Positions 23,261 through 56,012 of a stretch of 64,000 nt of DNA are shown here, piece by piece. The notes beneath the pieces were generated by a model. It saw only the letters and a list, made by a program, of their open reading frames with translations. It did no database searches and was not told the DNA's origin. The stretch covers positions 38,909,360 to 38,973,359 of the forward strand of contig OX381714.1 in NCBI GenBank assembly GCA_947462335.1. The letters run 5' to 3'. The stretch comes from Harmothoe impar. Lineage: Eukaryota; Annelida; Polychaeta; Phyllodocida; Polynoidae. Within the stretch, counting starts at the first letter, position 1. Each line of letters opens with the position of its first letter. The translations under genes and the position numbers were made by a program.

Positions 23261-24407
23261 TGTTGTTCAAAAAGTAGTTTAAAGTATTTCAAATGAGGAC
23301 GACCAATATCGTTTTTAATTGTAAACCTCTTCCAAACACACAGGTTATTGGGCAAGTCCAGTTTTTGCTCGGATGGTTGGTTGAGATTGGATAGAATTTA
23401 TAATGGGTTCAAGATAATACAGTACATTAGTTATTTCTCACATTTAATGTTTATCTGGTATAGCAAAAAAGACATACTAACGGTAACCTGGAGGTTCTGA
23501 ATTTAGACAATCGATGCCATACTATATGATAATAGAGGTTTCCCTCAATACAGAATGTGATTTCCAAGTACAATAAAACCATATAGGTTAGTGAGTTTAG
23601 AATACTGGAACATATACAATAAGCAGAATGAGAATATATGGAATTGTCAATCACATACCTGTCGTCTAGGTGCCTACAAACTACATGGAAACATGGTAGA
23701 ATCCCGGTTAGTCTGTGGGATAAAGGTGAATATCTAGAGTAGCACATGTCAGTTTACCATTGCTCCAGAAATAAACAAGGTCAGCACACAATGACCTAAA
23801 AGCTAGTCTTTCTTCAGAGCTCATACCACCTCGACCTTGGGCGACCCCAGTGTCATCACTGTTGTACTTGAGGGGGCATGGGAGTTTCACATGGTACACT
23901 ACTCTTGTCCCCAGATCCTTACACAGAAAGACTGTTAAACTCCTGTAAACTACCACTTTGACCTTGAAGTTGGATTTTGCTAGTTTTGGGCAATTCATTT
24001 TGCTAGCTTAGAACCAGCAAACAGGAACCAGAACTGGAACCAGAATGGATAATGGCAAAACTCCCACCAAACATTCTAGTTCCTGTTCGCTGGTTCCAAT
24101 CTACCAAAAGGGACAGCCCAAACCCAGCACAGGTTCAAGTTCAAGGTTATAGTGGTGTTTACTAAAGCCATTCTGTGCCAGAATAGCGCGTGGGGCAAGT
24201 GTAATGGTATTCATGCACCACTATCTACTATCTGCCTAAAAGTCCTGCAAACCAACCCATTGGAACTTTTTAGTAAGGAATCCATGGTGCCAGCATAACA
24301 TTATGCAACAGTCAACTTAGTAGTGTTCGTTATCAAGGCTTTGATGTCAAAACCCAGGCTTTACATGCCACCTTTGTATAATTAGGGGCCACCCATGCAC
24401 TGTGAGG

Positions 24408-24690
24408 CGAGATGCACAGAGAAAAGTAAAGGTGTCAACTGTGTCTCCAACATGGCTCTGAAATAGAGAGTCAAACATATTGACTCTGCTTATGTGAAGG
24501 GTCAATTTGAGTTGACTCTCTACTATCAGTGTCAACTTGAGTTGACTCTCTACTATCAGTGTCAACTTGAGTTGACTCTCTACTATCAGTGTCACCCCGA
24601 GTTGACCCTTCATATAAGCAGAGTCAATAGCTGTTTGACACTCCACTTTTACCAGAGCCACAGTTGACTCCTTTACTTGTGTGTATGGGG
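24408..24690. mobile_element. TIR element with internal 30-bp tandem repeats
   Basis: Ends TGCACAGAGAAAAGTAAAGG and CTCCTTTACTTGTGTGTA are roughly inverted. The interior holds about three copies of a 30-bp unit with GTCAACTTGAGTTGACTCTC (24510-24600). Its CACAGAGAAAAG end is shared with other elements of this window. Confidence 0.65.
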
Positions 24691-24989
24691 GGGGGGCATG
24701 CCAGAGTAATCATTTAAATGATTATATTGTTGCCCTTTTTCAAGTGAAAAATCCTGTTATTGTCTTACTATCTAACTTTCTGACTGTAGTATAAAGGGGT
24801 AGAAAGAAAATAACTTTTGAGAGGTAGCTCTTATAGCACAATTAGTTGTCTGCCTGGCTTTATTAAAAATCACCCTGCCCATTATTGAATAATAACCACT
24901 CAGTAAAGTGCACATGCCCTTTATGGATTGTCCCTTGATAATGGATCACATCAGTATAGTTGACTCAGATATTCCATTATTATAATTAT

Positions 24990-24995
24990 TTTATT
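24990..24995 (-). promoter_or_regulatory. Candidate poly(A) signal of second Fumble gene
   Basis: AATAAA on the minus strand about 165 bases past the stop codon at 25160. Confidence 0.35.
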
Positions 24996-25159
24996 TCCTG
25001 ATCAAGCTTTGTCACATCTTCATCAGTTATACAATCATGTACTTGGTATGCATATTCTTATGTTGATACTGTTTGTGATGCTTGTGGCTCAAATGTTTTG
25101 TTTTAATGCTTTCCCTCCATCACACCGCATTGCTAGACTGATACGGTGCCATTCAGGTC

Positions 25160-28100
25160 TTATTCACATCCGACAAGAAAGGCACCAAGGGCACCAAGCA
25201 TGCCTGCTCCACGGATGGTCCTCAAACGCAGATCACAAGTCTACAATTTTGAGGAAAATAGTTGAATTACCAGAGGGATCTTAAGTATTACAGTATATAT
25301 ATGCTACAAGGCGAGATGTAGACATTAAATTTTAGAAGATTCTATGCTGACTTAATTGTTTATTCTGTAGTTGGAGCGTTTTTAGCTACTTTAAAGGTAT
25401 ACAGTTGCCATTTATTGTGTTACTTATAGTTATTTTGATGTTGCCGATAGCAGTAATATAAGGTACTTGCATGTAGTTCTGGCGTGCTCTGTTCCAACAG
25501 CTCTGCTCGCTGTTTCTCAAACTCCCGTGCAAAGATCTGCTGGGTGAGTGGAGCTAGGACAAAGCTGCCACACAGATACAAGTCCCTGCAGTTCTCCCGG
25601 GTCATCACATGGATAGCTATCTTCAGCGCATTGGCACAGATTGTCTGCAGCATGGTCCGTGCAACATCAGCTCTGTTCACCTTGTCTACAGGGGCAAAGG
25701 TGGAGCTACAGGACATGTTAAATCGAAAAGAAATCAGGGGAACTAAATGTGTGTATATTAGGCTATACCTAGGCGGTACCTATCTGCTGTATTATTTCTA
25801 ACACCTGAATATCTAATGAATAGTCAAACTCATCTATTAAAGTTGTAATCTTTATCAATTAGAAATCATAGGGTTAAAAGTAAAAAGCAAATTCTTCAGA
25901 TTTGTTTTTAAAATTAAAAAGAATGAGAATAAGAATGAAATGGTCCATGGTTTACTAAATTGATAGAATTTCTGATGGATTAACTTATTGCTCATATTGA
26001 TGGTTACCATGGGGAATGCCATGCAGTTTTCCAAAACTGTAGATGATGGTTTGGTCCTTCATTCCTACTGAATAAGAGTCTCCTTCCACACTTTTCACCG
26101 AGTCACAGATCCGAACGTTGAGATTGTCCTCATCCCCAGTCGCAGCCAACTTCATCAGCTCGTCATATGTCTGAATGTCACATTGTAGGGAGAAATAGTT
26201 CTGATGCCATCTTTATTTCATTTCAACAATATTTAACATAAGTCCATTATATCAAAATGGGAAAAATATGGTACTATCCTATTAACCCTTTCGTGCCCAG
26301 AACTATTTTGACAAAAGTCAGTTTTCACAACATCATTTGTAGATTGTGTAACAGTTCAATATTTTGTGCTGAGATATGTTTCATATTATATTTTCTGAAA
26401 GCTAATGGAATATACTTTTAAATAATGTATGGAAGAACGTCATAATTTGGGTTACCATGGCAACCAGAAACATTGTTTTCCTAATATTAAACAATATGGT
26501 AAAAACTGTTAATATATCCAAAAAGGGCCTTTTTAGTTTGAAATAGACTGATTTGGCATGGTAAACATGCTTTTGCTATTCTGAATGAGGGCATACATAT
26601 TAAAATTGAAAGAATACCACCAATTTGATTGGAATCTACAGAAAAAAACATTTAAAAAGTTTTTTCCCACTTTTTTCACCATTTTTTCAATATTTCTTTT
26701 ATTTATCAATATTTCTTTTACTCCCTTTGGCCAATGCGCGCATTTTCAATGATTTTTAGGCCATTTCTAACTCATTATATTTAATATTAATGCCTACCAT
26801 AGATATTTCATACACTTCACCATCGAGTATTTAGTACGGTTAGAAAGCTTATGTGATTGCGCTTCATTTGCATCTAGAATCATCCTGATTTGACCAGTAT
26901 AGCTCCCATGGTGCTCTGTTAAACATATATAGGTGTAAAAGCGCGCACTTTTGGAGTTCTGGGCACGTAAGGGTTAAGGCTTCTGGTTCACTATACGTAA
27001 CATCATTGAACCTTAACCTAGAATTAATTACCTTTGTTTCAGTCAGAAGCATTCCAAGGTCAATGAATGTCCTGCCGGCAAATGGAATTATATCCAGCAT
27101 TTTGTAAGTCCCGTCTTCATATACCTATAATGAATAAAATCACCCACCAATGAATACCACCTTAATGTTGTTGTTAATTTAATATAAGTTGCCTGGTTTT
27201 CTTTGGTTAGTAGTCTTCCCAGTTTGTAATAGAAAAGTGACATCTATATATATCAGAAGAAAGCAGGTCCGAGGAAGATTACAATGTCACATTATGTTGG
27301 ATAAGTTAGGCCATTTATGAACTTAATTCACCAGCTAATAAGACATAATTTCATGGGCTAAATTGTAGAACAAACGATCTGTGAGTAAACATACAGTTGT
27401 TTCACCTTTAAGTAGCAAAATCCGCTCCCGAACTGTCCAAGAAGATATGGGTAGCGGTGGGGGGTGTTCTCCTCTATTGACTGTCCAGTCTCTAACTTCT
27501 CCTTTATCTTATTGCAGTATGTCATCAATGTCTTCACCTTTACAGGATCTATTTGCATCTTAAAGGCTAGGTCACCGATTTCTAACCAATTCACCAGGGA
27601 ATGGGATGCAACACTCATCTGTTCAAACCCACGACGAAAACCCTCCATGGGGAAGTCTGAAAAAACTTGCTCTGGTGGGTAGTTGTTGGTCAGGAAGTCA
27701 ACCGCCTTCACGAAGCCATCAAATTCAATAATGTTTTGAATCCTGCATTAGATGGAAGGAAGCAGTTTTGATAGTATTCAAGCAATACCTGCCACATAGC
27801 CAGACCTAATATGATGTCTATCGACTGTTGTTAAATGCTACACACATTCATGAATTTTGAGTTTCCTTCAACATTTTGAGACCACAATAAGCAATGCACA
27901 GGAATGAACAAACTTCACAGACTATGCTATAGAGTCAATTTATTGGATGATTGGAGTTTGTGTTGAACCTTCTTCTCCTTCTCAACCATGTTAATATAAA
28001 GGGGATGCTGAACAGCTGAATAGGACTCTTGTAGATATTAGCAGTGAGAGGATTATTCCACTTCAGACAATTCGATGGACGTCTGCATAACAAAGCTGTG

Positions 28101-30385
28101 GATATTACTCTTATGGATGCCTGCACTCCCTACCTGACTCCAAACTCCTTGTTGAAGATGTCTGTCATCTGGTTGGACCCTACACCTGTGGTGAAGATAA
28201 CGGGAGGTTCCTTGTTCTCAGATGGTCGGATGTAGACATTGTCTTTTATAAACTGGATAGCTCCTTCAACATCATCCTTGGAACACGATGCCATGTGCAA
28301 TGGTACTGTCTCTGATCCCTAGATTGCATGGAATAAAGGCATGGAGAGAGAAGGAATATTTCATTCAAGCCATATAACATAAAAGGTTCATATTATATCC
28401 GTGGTCGATTTTTAGATATTCATTTTGTATAGTATGTTTGTCAATATGAAATGTTTGAAACACTTGTTTTGGCCTTGTCGATGAAATACTAATTGATTAC
28501 ATTTATTAGAGTACATAAAATCAATACCCAAATTTGATAAAGTAAGTGTCTTTTAATATACCTTGTCATCTTGCTCTGCTTTATCTAGGTATACAATCTT
28601 GACCACAGACCCACCTGTAGTAAATAGGCATATTGAGACATAGGTATAACAGCATATGCCTGTGTCTCATGAGATGGGGCAAATGTGATAGTCTTCGACC
28701 GGGTACCATCTTTGACTGACTCAATAGAAAACAGTTTCTTTAGGGAAAATGAATGGGCTGAAACGGTTAATGGATATTATATCACTTTAAATTAGTAGTT
28801 AATAGCCTATTTATGTCTTTATCTGCCCTAAATAAAACCTTTTCTATCAACCCGGACAAAGATGGCACCAGGTCAAAATAGCACCCGGTCAAAGATGGCA
28901 CCAAGCCAAAGATGGCACCCAGTCAAAGACTTTCATATTGGCCCCATCTCATGAGACACAGCCATATTCAACAAAGTTCTACTTTACATAGTATATACAA
29001 TATTACTTATGAGCATTTATGTGCGACCCTACATTACCCAAGTGTATTATACGATTGGGGCTCTGATCGTGCTTTTTAGTGGATATCTCTGTGCTGTTAT
29101 CTGGTGATAACATCACAATTGAGGTGAATAACAGGCACTCCTAAGTCCAATTTTCATCGGAGGATCGAACCCGGGGATCGAACCCGGGGCCGCAAGACTA
29201 CGAGTCCAACGCCCTATCCACTAGACCGTGCTGGCCATACAGAAGAAGGGGATAAAACAAGAAGTCTATAGCCACATTCTCAGCCCTCTAGCTCTTATAT
29301 TAACAGAGATACAGCAACTTGTACACTTTTTGTTATAACTTCTCCTAAAATGAATATTTTCTTATAATTCTTTTTTACTATAAAGGTAGAAGTTAGACTT
29401 TACTTACCTATTCGCTAAAATAATTATAGGGCCATTTCTTTACTTATATATAGGCACTTTAAAAATGGTACGTTTTTACCCAGATTCGATCCAGGGACCT
29501 TTGGTGTGTGAGGCGAACACGCTAGCGCCCATGCATTTCTGGCCACGGTACATGGAGAGGGAAACGCCAGTAATATTCCAGTCTATCCGGGAGCGGTTAG
29601 TTTTTAAACCAGCAGGTCGCGCGGCGTGAGTACACTCATATACGTTAACACTGAAGGTAGGTTTGGCGGGAAAGTGGTTTAGTCGATTTGAAATAACAAA
29701 TGCTCCCCGCGCTCAGGTGCCAAAGCCTTTTTGTATTGCGTCCTCTCATTGGCTGTCCCGTTTTAACTCCACCAATCAGCGAGCAGGTTGGTGGGATGTC
29801 AAAACCAACATGGCGCCCTCCTTGCTCGATGCAGTCTGCGTATATATCGTTCAAAATGGCCATCGGAGATGTTGTAGTTACAGGGGTTACTCGGGGTTGT
29901 ATCGCTACATAACGCCCGAGTCGCGTAGCGACGAGGGCGTTATCTAGAGATACAACCCCTCGTGTGCCCGTTAGCCATTCATTATTGGTTAATGATACTA
30001 GGCGTTCTCTCAGGTCCCGTCCTATATCAGTCCCACCCAGCTTCCCTTTACTCGCCACAATATAATATATATATAGCTGCATTAAAGCTTGAAGGCCGAT
30101 ATATGTCATAGACAAAATTGCTACCATTGTCACTTTAGCCCATGGAAGGATGGCACACAGATTTATAGGGAGCTTTTTGGATTTAGCCCTCCAGTATCGA
30201 GCACAGTCATTCCTTTTAACTGTGCACTGTAAAAAACAACATCCACTTCTTTAGAAAGCTTCTTTATTTGAGTACAATCGTGTTTTTTACCTACCTATGT
30301 CAATAGCAAAGCCATTAGACTTCCGCACCATCTTCCTGGGAACCTCGATCTTAGTGATATTCTCCATGACTGATTTAGCCGACAT
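25160..30385 (-). CDS. Divergent pantothenate-kinase-fold (Fumble family) protein, copy 2
   Basis: Eight exons join in frame to 405 residues: 30385-30295, 28614-28562, 28318-28134, 27742-27406, 27124-27032, 26170-26008, 25685-25471 and 25240-25160. Exon sizes and phases equal those of copy 1 except exon 2, which is 15 bases shorter. It starts MSAKSVMENITKIEVPRKMV and keeps AIDIGGSVVKIVY, FTTGVGSNQMTD, IIEFDGFVKA with the Glu138-equivalent, QFGSGF, FGKLHG and CGSFV. The Arg207-equivalent is Met and the loop reads IIPFAGRTF, as divergent as copy 1. The last intron starts with GC (GCAAGT) instead of GT; only this boundary keeps the frame. Both copies look intact, so purifying selection is likely. 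Confidence 0.9.
26282..26978. mobile_element. 700-bp element with TTAACCCTTTCGTGCCCAG ends
   Basis: Left TTAACCCTTTCGTGCCCAGA and right CTGGGCACGTAAGGGTTAA are inverted. It lies wholly inside the intron between exons 5 and 6 of the second Fumble gene. It contains GTTACCATGGCAACC, a word also seen inside the element at 43989-44646. No transposase. Confidence 0.75.
28658..28963. mobile_element. GTCTCATGAGAT palindromic MITE, copy 2
   Basis: Ends GCCTGTGTCTCATGAGATGG and CCATCTCATGAGACACAGCC, with internal GACCGGGTACCATC repeats. It sits in the first intron of the second Fumble gene. The copy at 22961 lies upstream of the first gene, so the insertions are separate events. Confidence 0.85.
29171..29236 (-). 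pseudogene. tRNA-like relic with duplicated T arm
   Basis: The minus strand reads GGCCAGCACGGTCTAGTGGA then TAGGGCGTTGGACTCGTAGT, a good D arm and anticodon arm, followed by CCCGGGTTCGATCCCCGGGTT in which the T-loop word GGTTCGATCC occurs twice. No matching acceptor strand follows. It is a pseudo-tRNA or SINE head. Confidence 0.6.
29479..29544 (-). pseudogene. tRNA-Val(CAC)-like relic
   Basis: The minus strand has GTGTTCGCCTCACACACCAA then AGGTCCCTGGATCGAATCTG. This matches the anticodon and T arms of metazoan tRNA-Val(CAC), which carry GTTCGCCTCACACG and CCCGGTTCGAA. The 5' part is poorly matched, so it is probably a pseudogene or SINE head. Confidence 0.6.
29893..29959. repeat. Perfect-type hairpin in first intron
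   Basis: Arms GGGGTTGTATCGCTACATAA and TTATCTAGAGATACAACCCC, extended by CGCCC/GGGCG next to a GC-rich loop with CGAGTCGCGTAGCGACGAG. It is part of a GC-richer block (about 29560-29990) unlike its surroundings, probably a transposon. Confidence 0.75.
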
Positions 30386-32380
30386 ATTGACTGCAGGGGC
30401 TGCTTCGGACTACAGTTTTGTGAAAAGTCTATTTATAAAAAAAATACATATGGATAGGAATACACATAGATAGGAAACAACTGGATGCACTTAACTGTAC
30501 TTTGGATTAGATATAGGAAGGGGGAGATAAGATGTGTCATCAAATGATGTCTCAATGGGTTCTAGTCAGGTTCAAGATTTATATTTGACAACCTGTGATT
30601 AAAGATCTGCGTTCACCTGAAACTCCAAAATCTCTGAGAAAGAGCATGTAAAAGTTATATCAATCTTGATTGAAATAGTTATATAAATCAAAGGCAGTAG
30701 TTTAAATCTAAAAATTCTCTGAATCAATCAGGCCAATTACCATGTCATAATATTTCAGAATATTAAAAAAGATAGGGTAATGAATGGAATTCTACAGGGT
30801 TAAGAATATAAAATAATGATAGTTAATCATTTTGAAGGAATTGATTACATAATCGAGAGAAAGGAAATTGGCCAATATGTGTCACCTCGTCGATGAAACT
30901 AATTTAATCAATGCACACATTAAATATATAACTGAGATGACCCTTATCCTAAAGCTTAAGTAATTGGGCGATCCACTTACCAACTGATATCCTGAATAAC
31001 TTTCACACTAGTTCACAGTCAAATAAACTGTCTTCCAACCTCAGTGGTGTCAGTGAAGCTTTTGGGAATACTGCACTAGTAGTAGAGAAGGAATCAGATT
31101 CCTGCATTGAGTTCACGTCCATCAGAGTCCCCCAATAAGGACAGTGGGGAGCCAGTCTGGGTTTGCGAGATATAGGTGAGCACATAAAGTAGCACATGTA
31201 AGTTTATCTAGATCCCCAACGTAAACATGGTCGGCAAACAATGTCCAAATTCCAACGTTATATTTGCTAGACGCAAACTTGTATGTAAAAAAATAATTTA
31301 GTATGTAATGTGGAAAATCTTATCCTACCTATCCAGACTTATTGGTGTATCTTCCCTAGGTTGTGACGTGATGCAATACACTATTGTGAGGCTCTTGCTT
31401 CACATCTTAGTATCTATGACCCTTGTTTAATTAAATTGGACAGAACAGAAAGTCAGTTCATCCAGTTCTGCCTCATGTACCTATGATTGGGTATGCAAAT
31501 TACCCTTAATAGCCTATTCAACCCACCCTTAGGTGCACTGAAAGGGCTATTTTTAGACCAGATGTGCGTACATTTCAGGTATATGGTTCCTAGGGGTTAG
31601 GCCATGGGCGCGGCCATGTCTAACCCTAGGTGCCTCCTTTGGTTGTCTCTAGATGGCGTCTAAGTTGGCAGTGATTGCTTCAGTCTGTGTTACCCTGAGG
31701 CCATGTGAATAGCATTGGCCCTCAGTACCTCAAAACCATGCATTCTTTACATTATCTTATGTTTTCCCTAGATACTTCACAAAATTCTCCATATTAACAT
31801 ATAGGTATGGCAATACTCAATATTATATTAAGATAGGAATTAATCAATTTATTCCCAAGGGTAGACATTTATGCTAGACAATGGCCACCTGCAGGGGAAA
31901 TGGTGAGTAACTTCTAGACAAGTTTAGGGCTGGCATGTACCAGGTGGAGCTAGTTGGGTCTTCTAACTGAAGAGCTTTGCTTGCCAGCCCCTTTCCTTGT
32001 CAAATTGACAAGGCAGTGCGAGATTTGCCGACTCTTGATTTTTTCTGTGTATGGTGACCGGATTTGGACTGCCCCCCCCCCCCTAAGTGCAATGTAAATA
32101 GTCAGATTGTCCACTTTTGTGATTATGTGAGGGAAGGGTATCCTGGGTATAATATATACGTCATCTGTGTCATCTATGATTGAAGAGCCAATTCCCCAGT
32201 CGAGATCTGATCCGTCTATCATTATCATAACACGGGCTAGAACCTATCATGTCAAGTTGGCTCTTCTGTCAATATTACTGACTGGTTGTTAACTGTCCAG
32301 CTGATTAATTGACTGACTACATTATATATCAATGAATAAATAAGGAAAATGATGGACATAACAGAATTGTCTTAGATTTG
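30386..32380. other. Spacer between Fumble copy 2 and the mucin-like gene
   Basis: Contains the upstream block shared with the first Fumble copy (31150-31250). A minus-strand frame at 31950-32228 (acidic, unassigned) is not supported by splice sites I can see. Otherwise there is nothing recognised apart from a C run at about 32072. Confidence 0.4.
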
Positions 32381-32381
32381 A

Positions 32382-32387
32382 TTTATT
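32382..32387 (-). promoter_or_regulatory. Candidate poly(A) signal of the mucin-like gene
   Basis: AATAAA on the minus strand about 375 bases past the stop at 32763. Confidence 0.35.
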
Positions 32388-32762
32388 TAACAACAACGGA
32401 TATGAATACATAATTGTCTAGTAACATCTGTATAATATGCTCTCTCAGTTCTCCTGGATAAATAATAATGTATGACATACAGCATCTTACAAACTCACAC
32501 AGACCCAACTGGTGATACTAGGCAACTGCTAGATAGTACTTCATCAGCCTCATAGTCATAATTATATTGATAAATATTAGTATAATACACTCGAATAAGT
32601 ATCCTTTCAGAAGGCTATCATGAACGTTGAAACTAAAAAAGGAAAAACGGAAGTGCACGGCAAATGATATACTGGAGCCAGAGGCCCCCCGTCCATATCA
32701 ACCCCCAGTTGCAATTAGAGATTCAGTTTCAGCTCTGAAGCTATACATGATCACTCGATGGT

Positions 32763-54684
<21,922 letters not shown>

Positions 54685-55505
54685 GGTAGTAACTGACGCC
54701 TGTAACATTGTGACTGAAGATGTACCACTACAAAAGCTTCCTGCTTGGTTTGAGGCCAAGCATATCAAATTGTTAAGCTCACATTGATGGATTTACTAGG
54801 TGTTTATTATATCTCAATTTCCAAAAATATAGAAAGTATAGATACAATTAAATCTATATCCCATTGAATTACAGAAGAGGTTGATACTTACAATGACATA
54901 TGAATCAAAACCTTTCTTAAAATAGATATATTATGCTCTTGTTTCTTGTAAATGAGGATTAACCAATGATAGAACTATGATTTTCATGAGCAAGCTCTAT
55001 TTTCCGAACGTGGGTCTAACCAAATTAGATCTACGTATTAATACGTTAGTGCACGTGAACAGGCATAATATTTGTCTTGGCCTAAGTGCTGTAGATTTTC
55101 GTGCTTTTGAGGTATTCTGAAACGGTTCGGTGATCATGAATGTCATGAATATAATTATAATGATTACATCCTTAGGCGTGCGTAACGAGCTAGAGTTCCT
55201 ATAATATATAACCTTGAAATGTTTCTCTTGAGTTTGTAAGAGTATTTATTTCATTTATATACAATTATAATACATAAAATGCACAATATGGATTTGATGT
55301 GCAATTCAGTATTCACCATAATACAGTTTTGGCCGTTGTACATGACCCTATGGTACCCTGTATGCCGCATACAAGTCATGTATTCGATGTATAACCTTCC
55401 TGCCCCAGTCCAACCCTTTACCAGTTTGATAAAGCCTCGCCTACAAGCATAACCCTTGGATAAGCTGCACCTAGACTTTGGAACAATCCAATAAGCATCA
55501 CTTGA

Positions 55506-55628
55506 CAGGGGCGTGGCAAGCAGTTTCAAAGTAGAGGGACGAAGAAGGGCCTTGTCCCTTTTTTGAACCCCTTTTCTCTTCACCTTTTAGGTTTGACTTC
55601 TTTTAGGGTTGGCCAAAGTAAGGGGGAT
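55506..55628. mobile_element. CAGGGGCGTGGC MITE, partial copy
   Basis: Starts CAGGGGCGTGGCAAGCAGTT and continues similar to 4295-4447 (TTTTGAACCCCTTTT, AGGTTTGACTTC). The right inverted end is lost. Confidence 0.7.
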
Positions 55629-55780
55629 GGTGCATGTTTACTGCGTTATAGTCTTTGTCGTCATGATACGTAATAACAGTCCTGGTAAATAACTTGCCAG
55701 TACTGTATTCATCCTCTACCAACCAAGTCATGACACTCCCAAAGGGCCGGTACCCTTGCCAAGTCAGGACAGTGTGGGAA

Positions 55781-56012
55781 TACAGAGAGAAGAAGTAGAA
55801 TCACTCAAATGGGAGTCCAGCCCCGATCACTGAGGTAACTCTCCCCACGACTCTAAAGTGACTCCCAATCATTAGGGAGTCTTAGAATAGGAGTCATTAT
55901 AGAGTTATTATAGAGTACTGCTAATGTTAGGGAGACACTTTAGAGTCCTGGGGAGAGTCACCTCAGTGATCAAGTCGGGAGTCACAGTGATTCTACTTCT
56001 TTTCTCTGTGTA
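55781..56012. mobile_element. CACAGAGARAAGAAGTAGA palindromic MITE, copy 3
   Basis: Starts TACAGAGAGAAGAAGTAGAA, ends TTCTACTTCTTTTCTCTGTG followed by TA. It is very similar to the copy at 8522-8760. Confidence 0.9.

Larger units (their letters stand above)
23261..25159. other. Spacer between the two Fumble copies
   Basis: On the minus strand a 96-residue frame (23998-23708) ends in a block similar to about 31150-31250 upstream of the second copy (shared words AGTAGCACATGT and AGGTGAATATC/AGGTGAGCACAT). The duplicated unit therefore includes upstream DNA, possibly a promoter or 5' exon. No protein family recognised. A 280-bp TIR element lies at 24408-24690. Confidence 0.4.

Noticed and set aside
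29645..30133. 162-codon minus-strand frame
   Set aside because: It overlaps the hairpin-bearing GC-rich element inside a Fumble intron, has open frames on both strands, and lacks family residues.
31950..32228. 92-codon acidic minus-strand frame
   Set aside because: No splice partner, no family resemblance, and it runs through a C homopolymer.
54685..54768. Upstream Met at 54768 as start of the mucin-like protein
   Set aside because: It would place about 28 residues before the signal peptide. The Met at 54684 gives a normal signal sequence.
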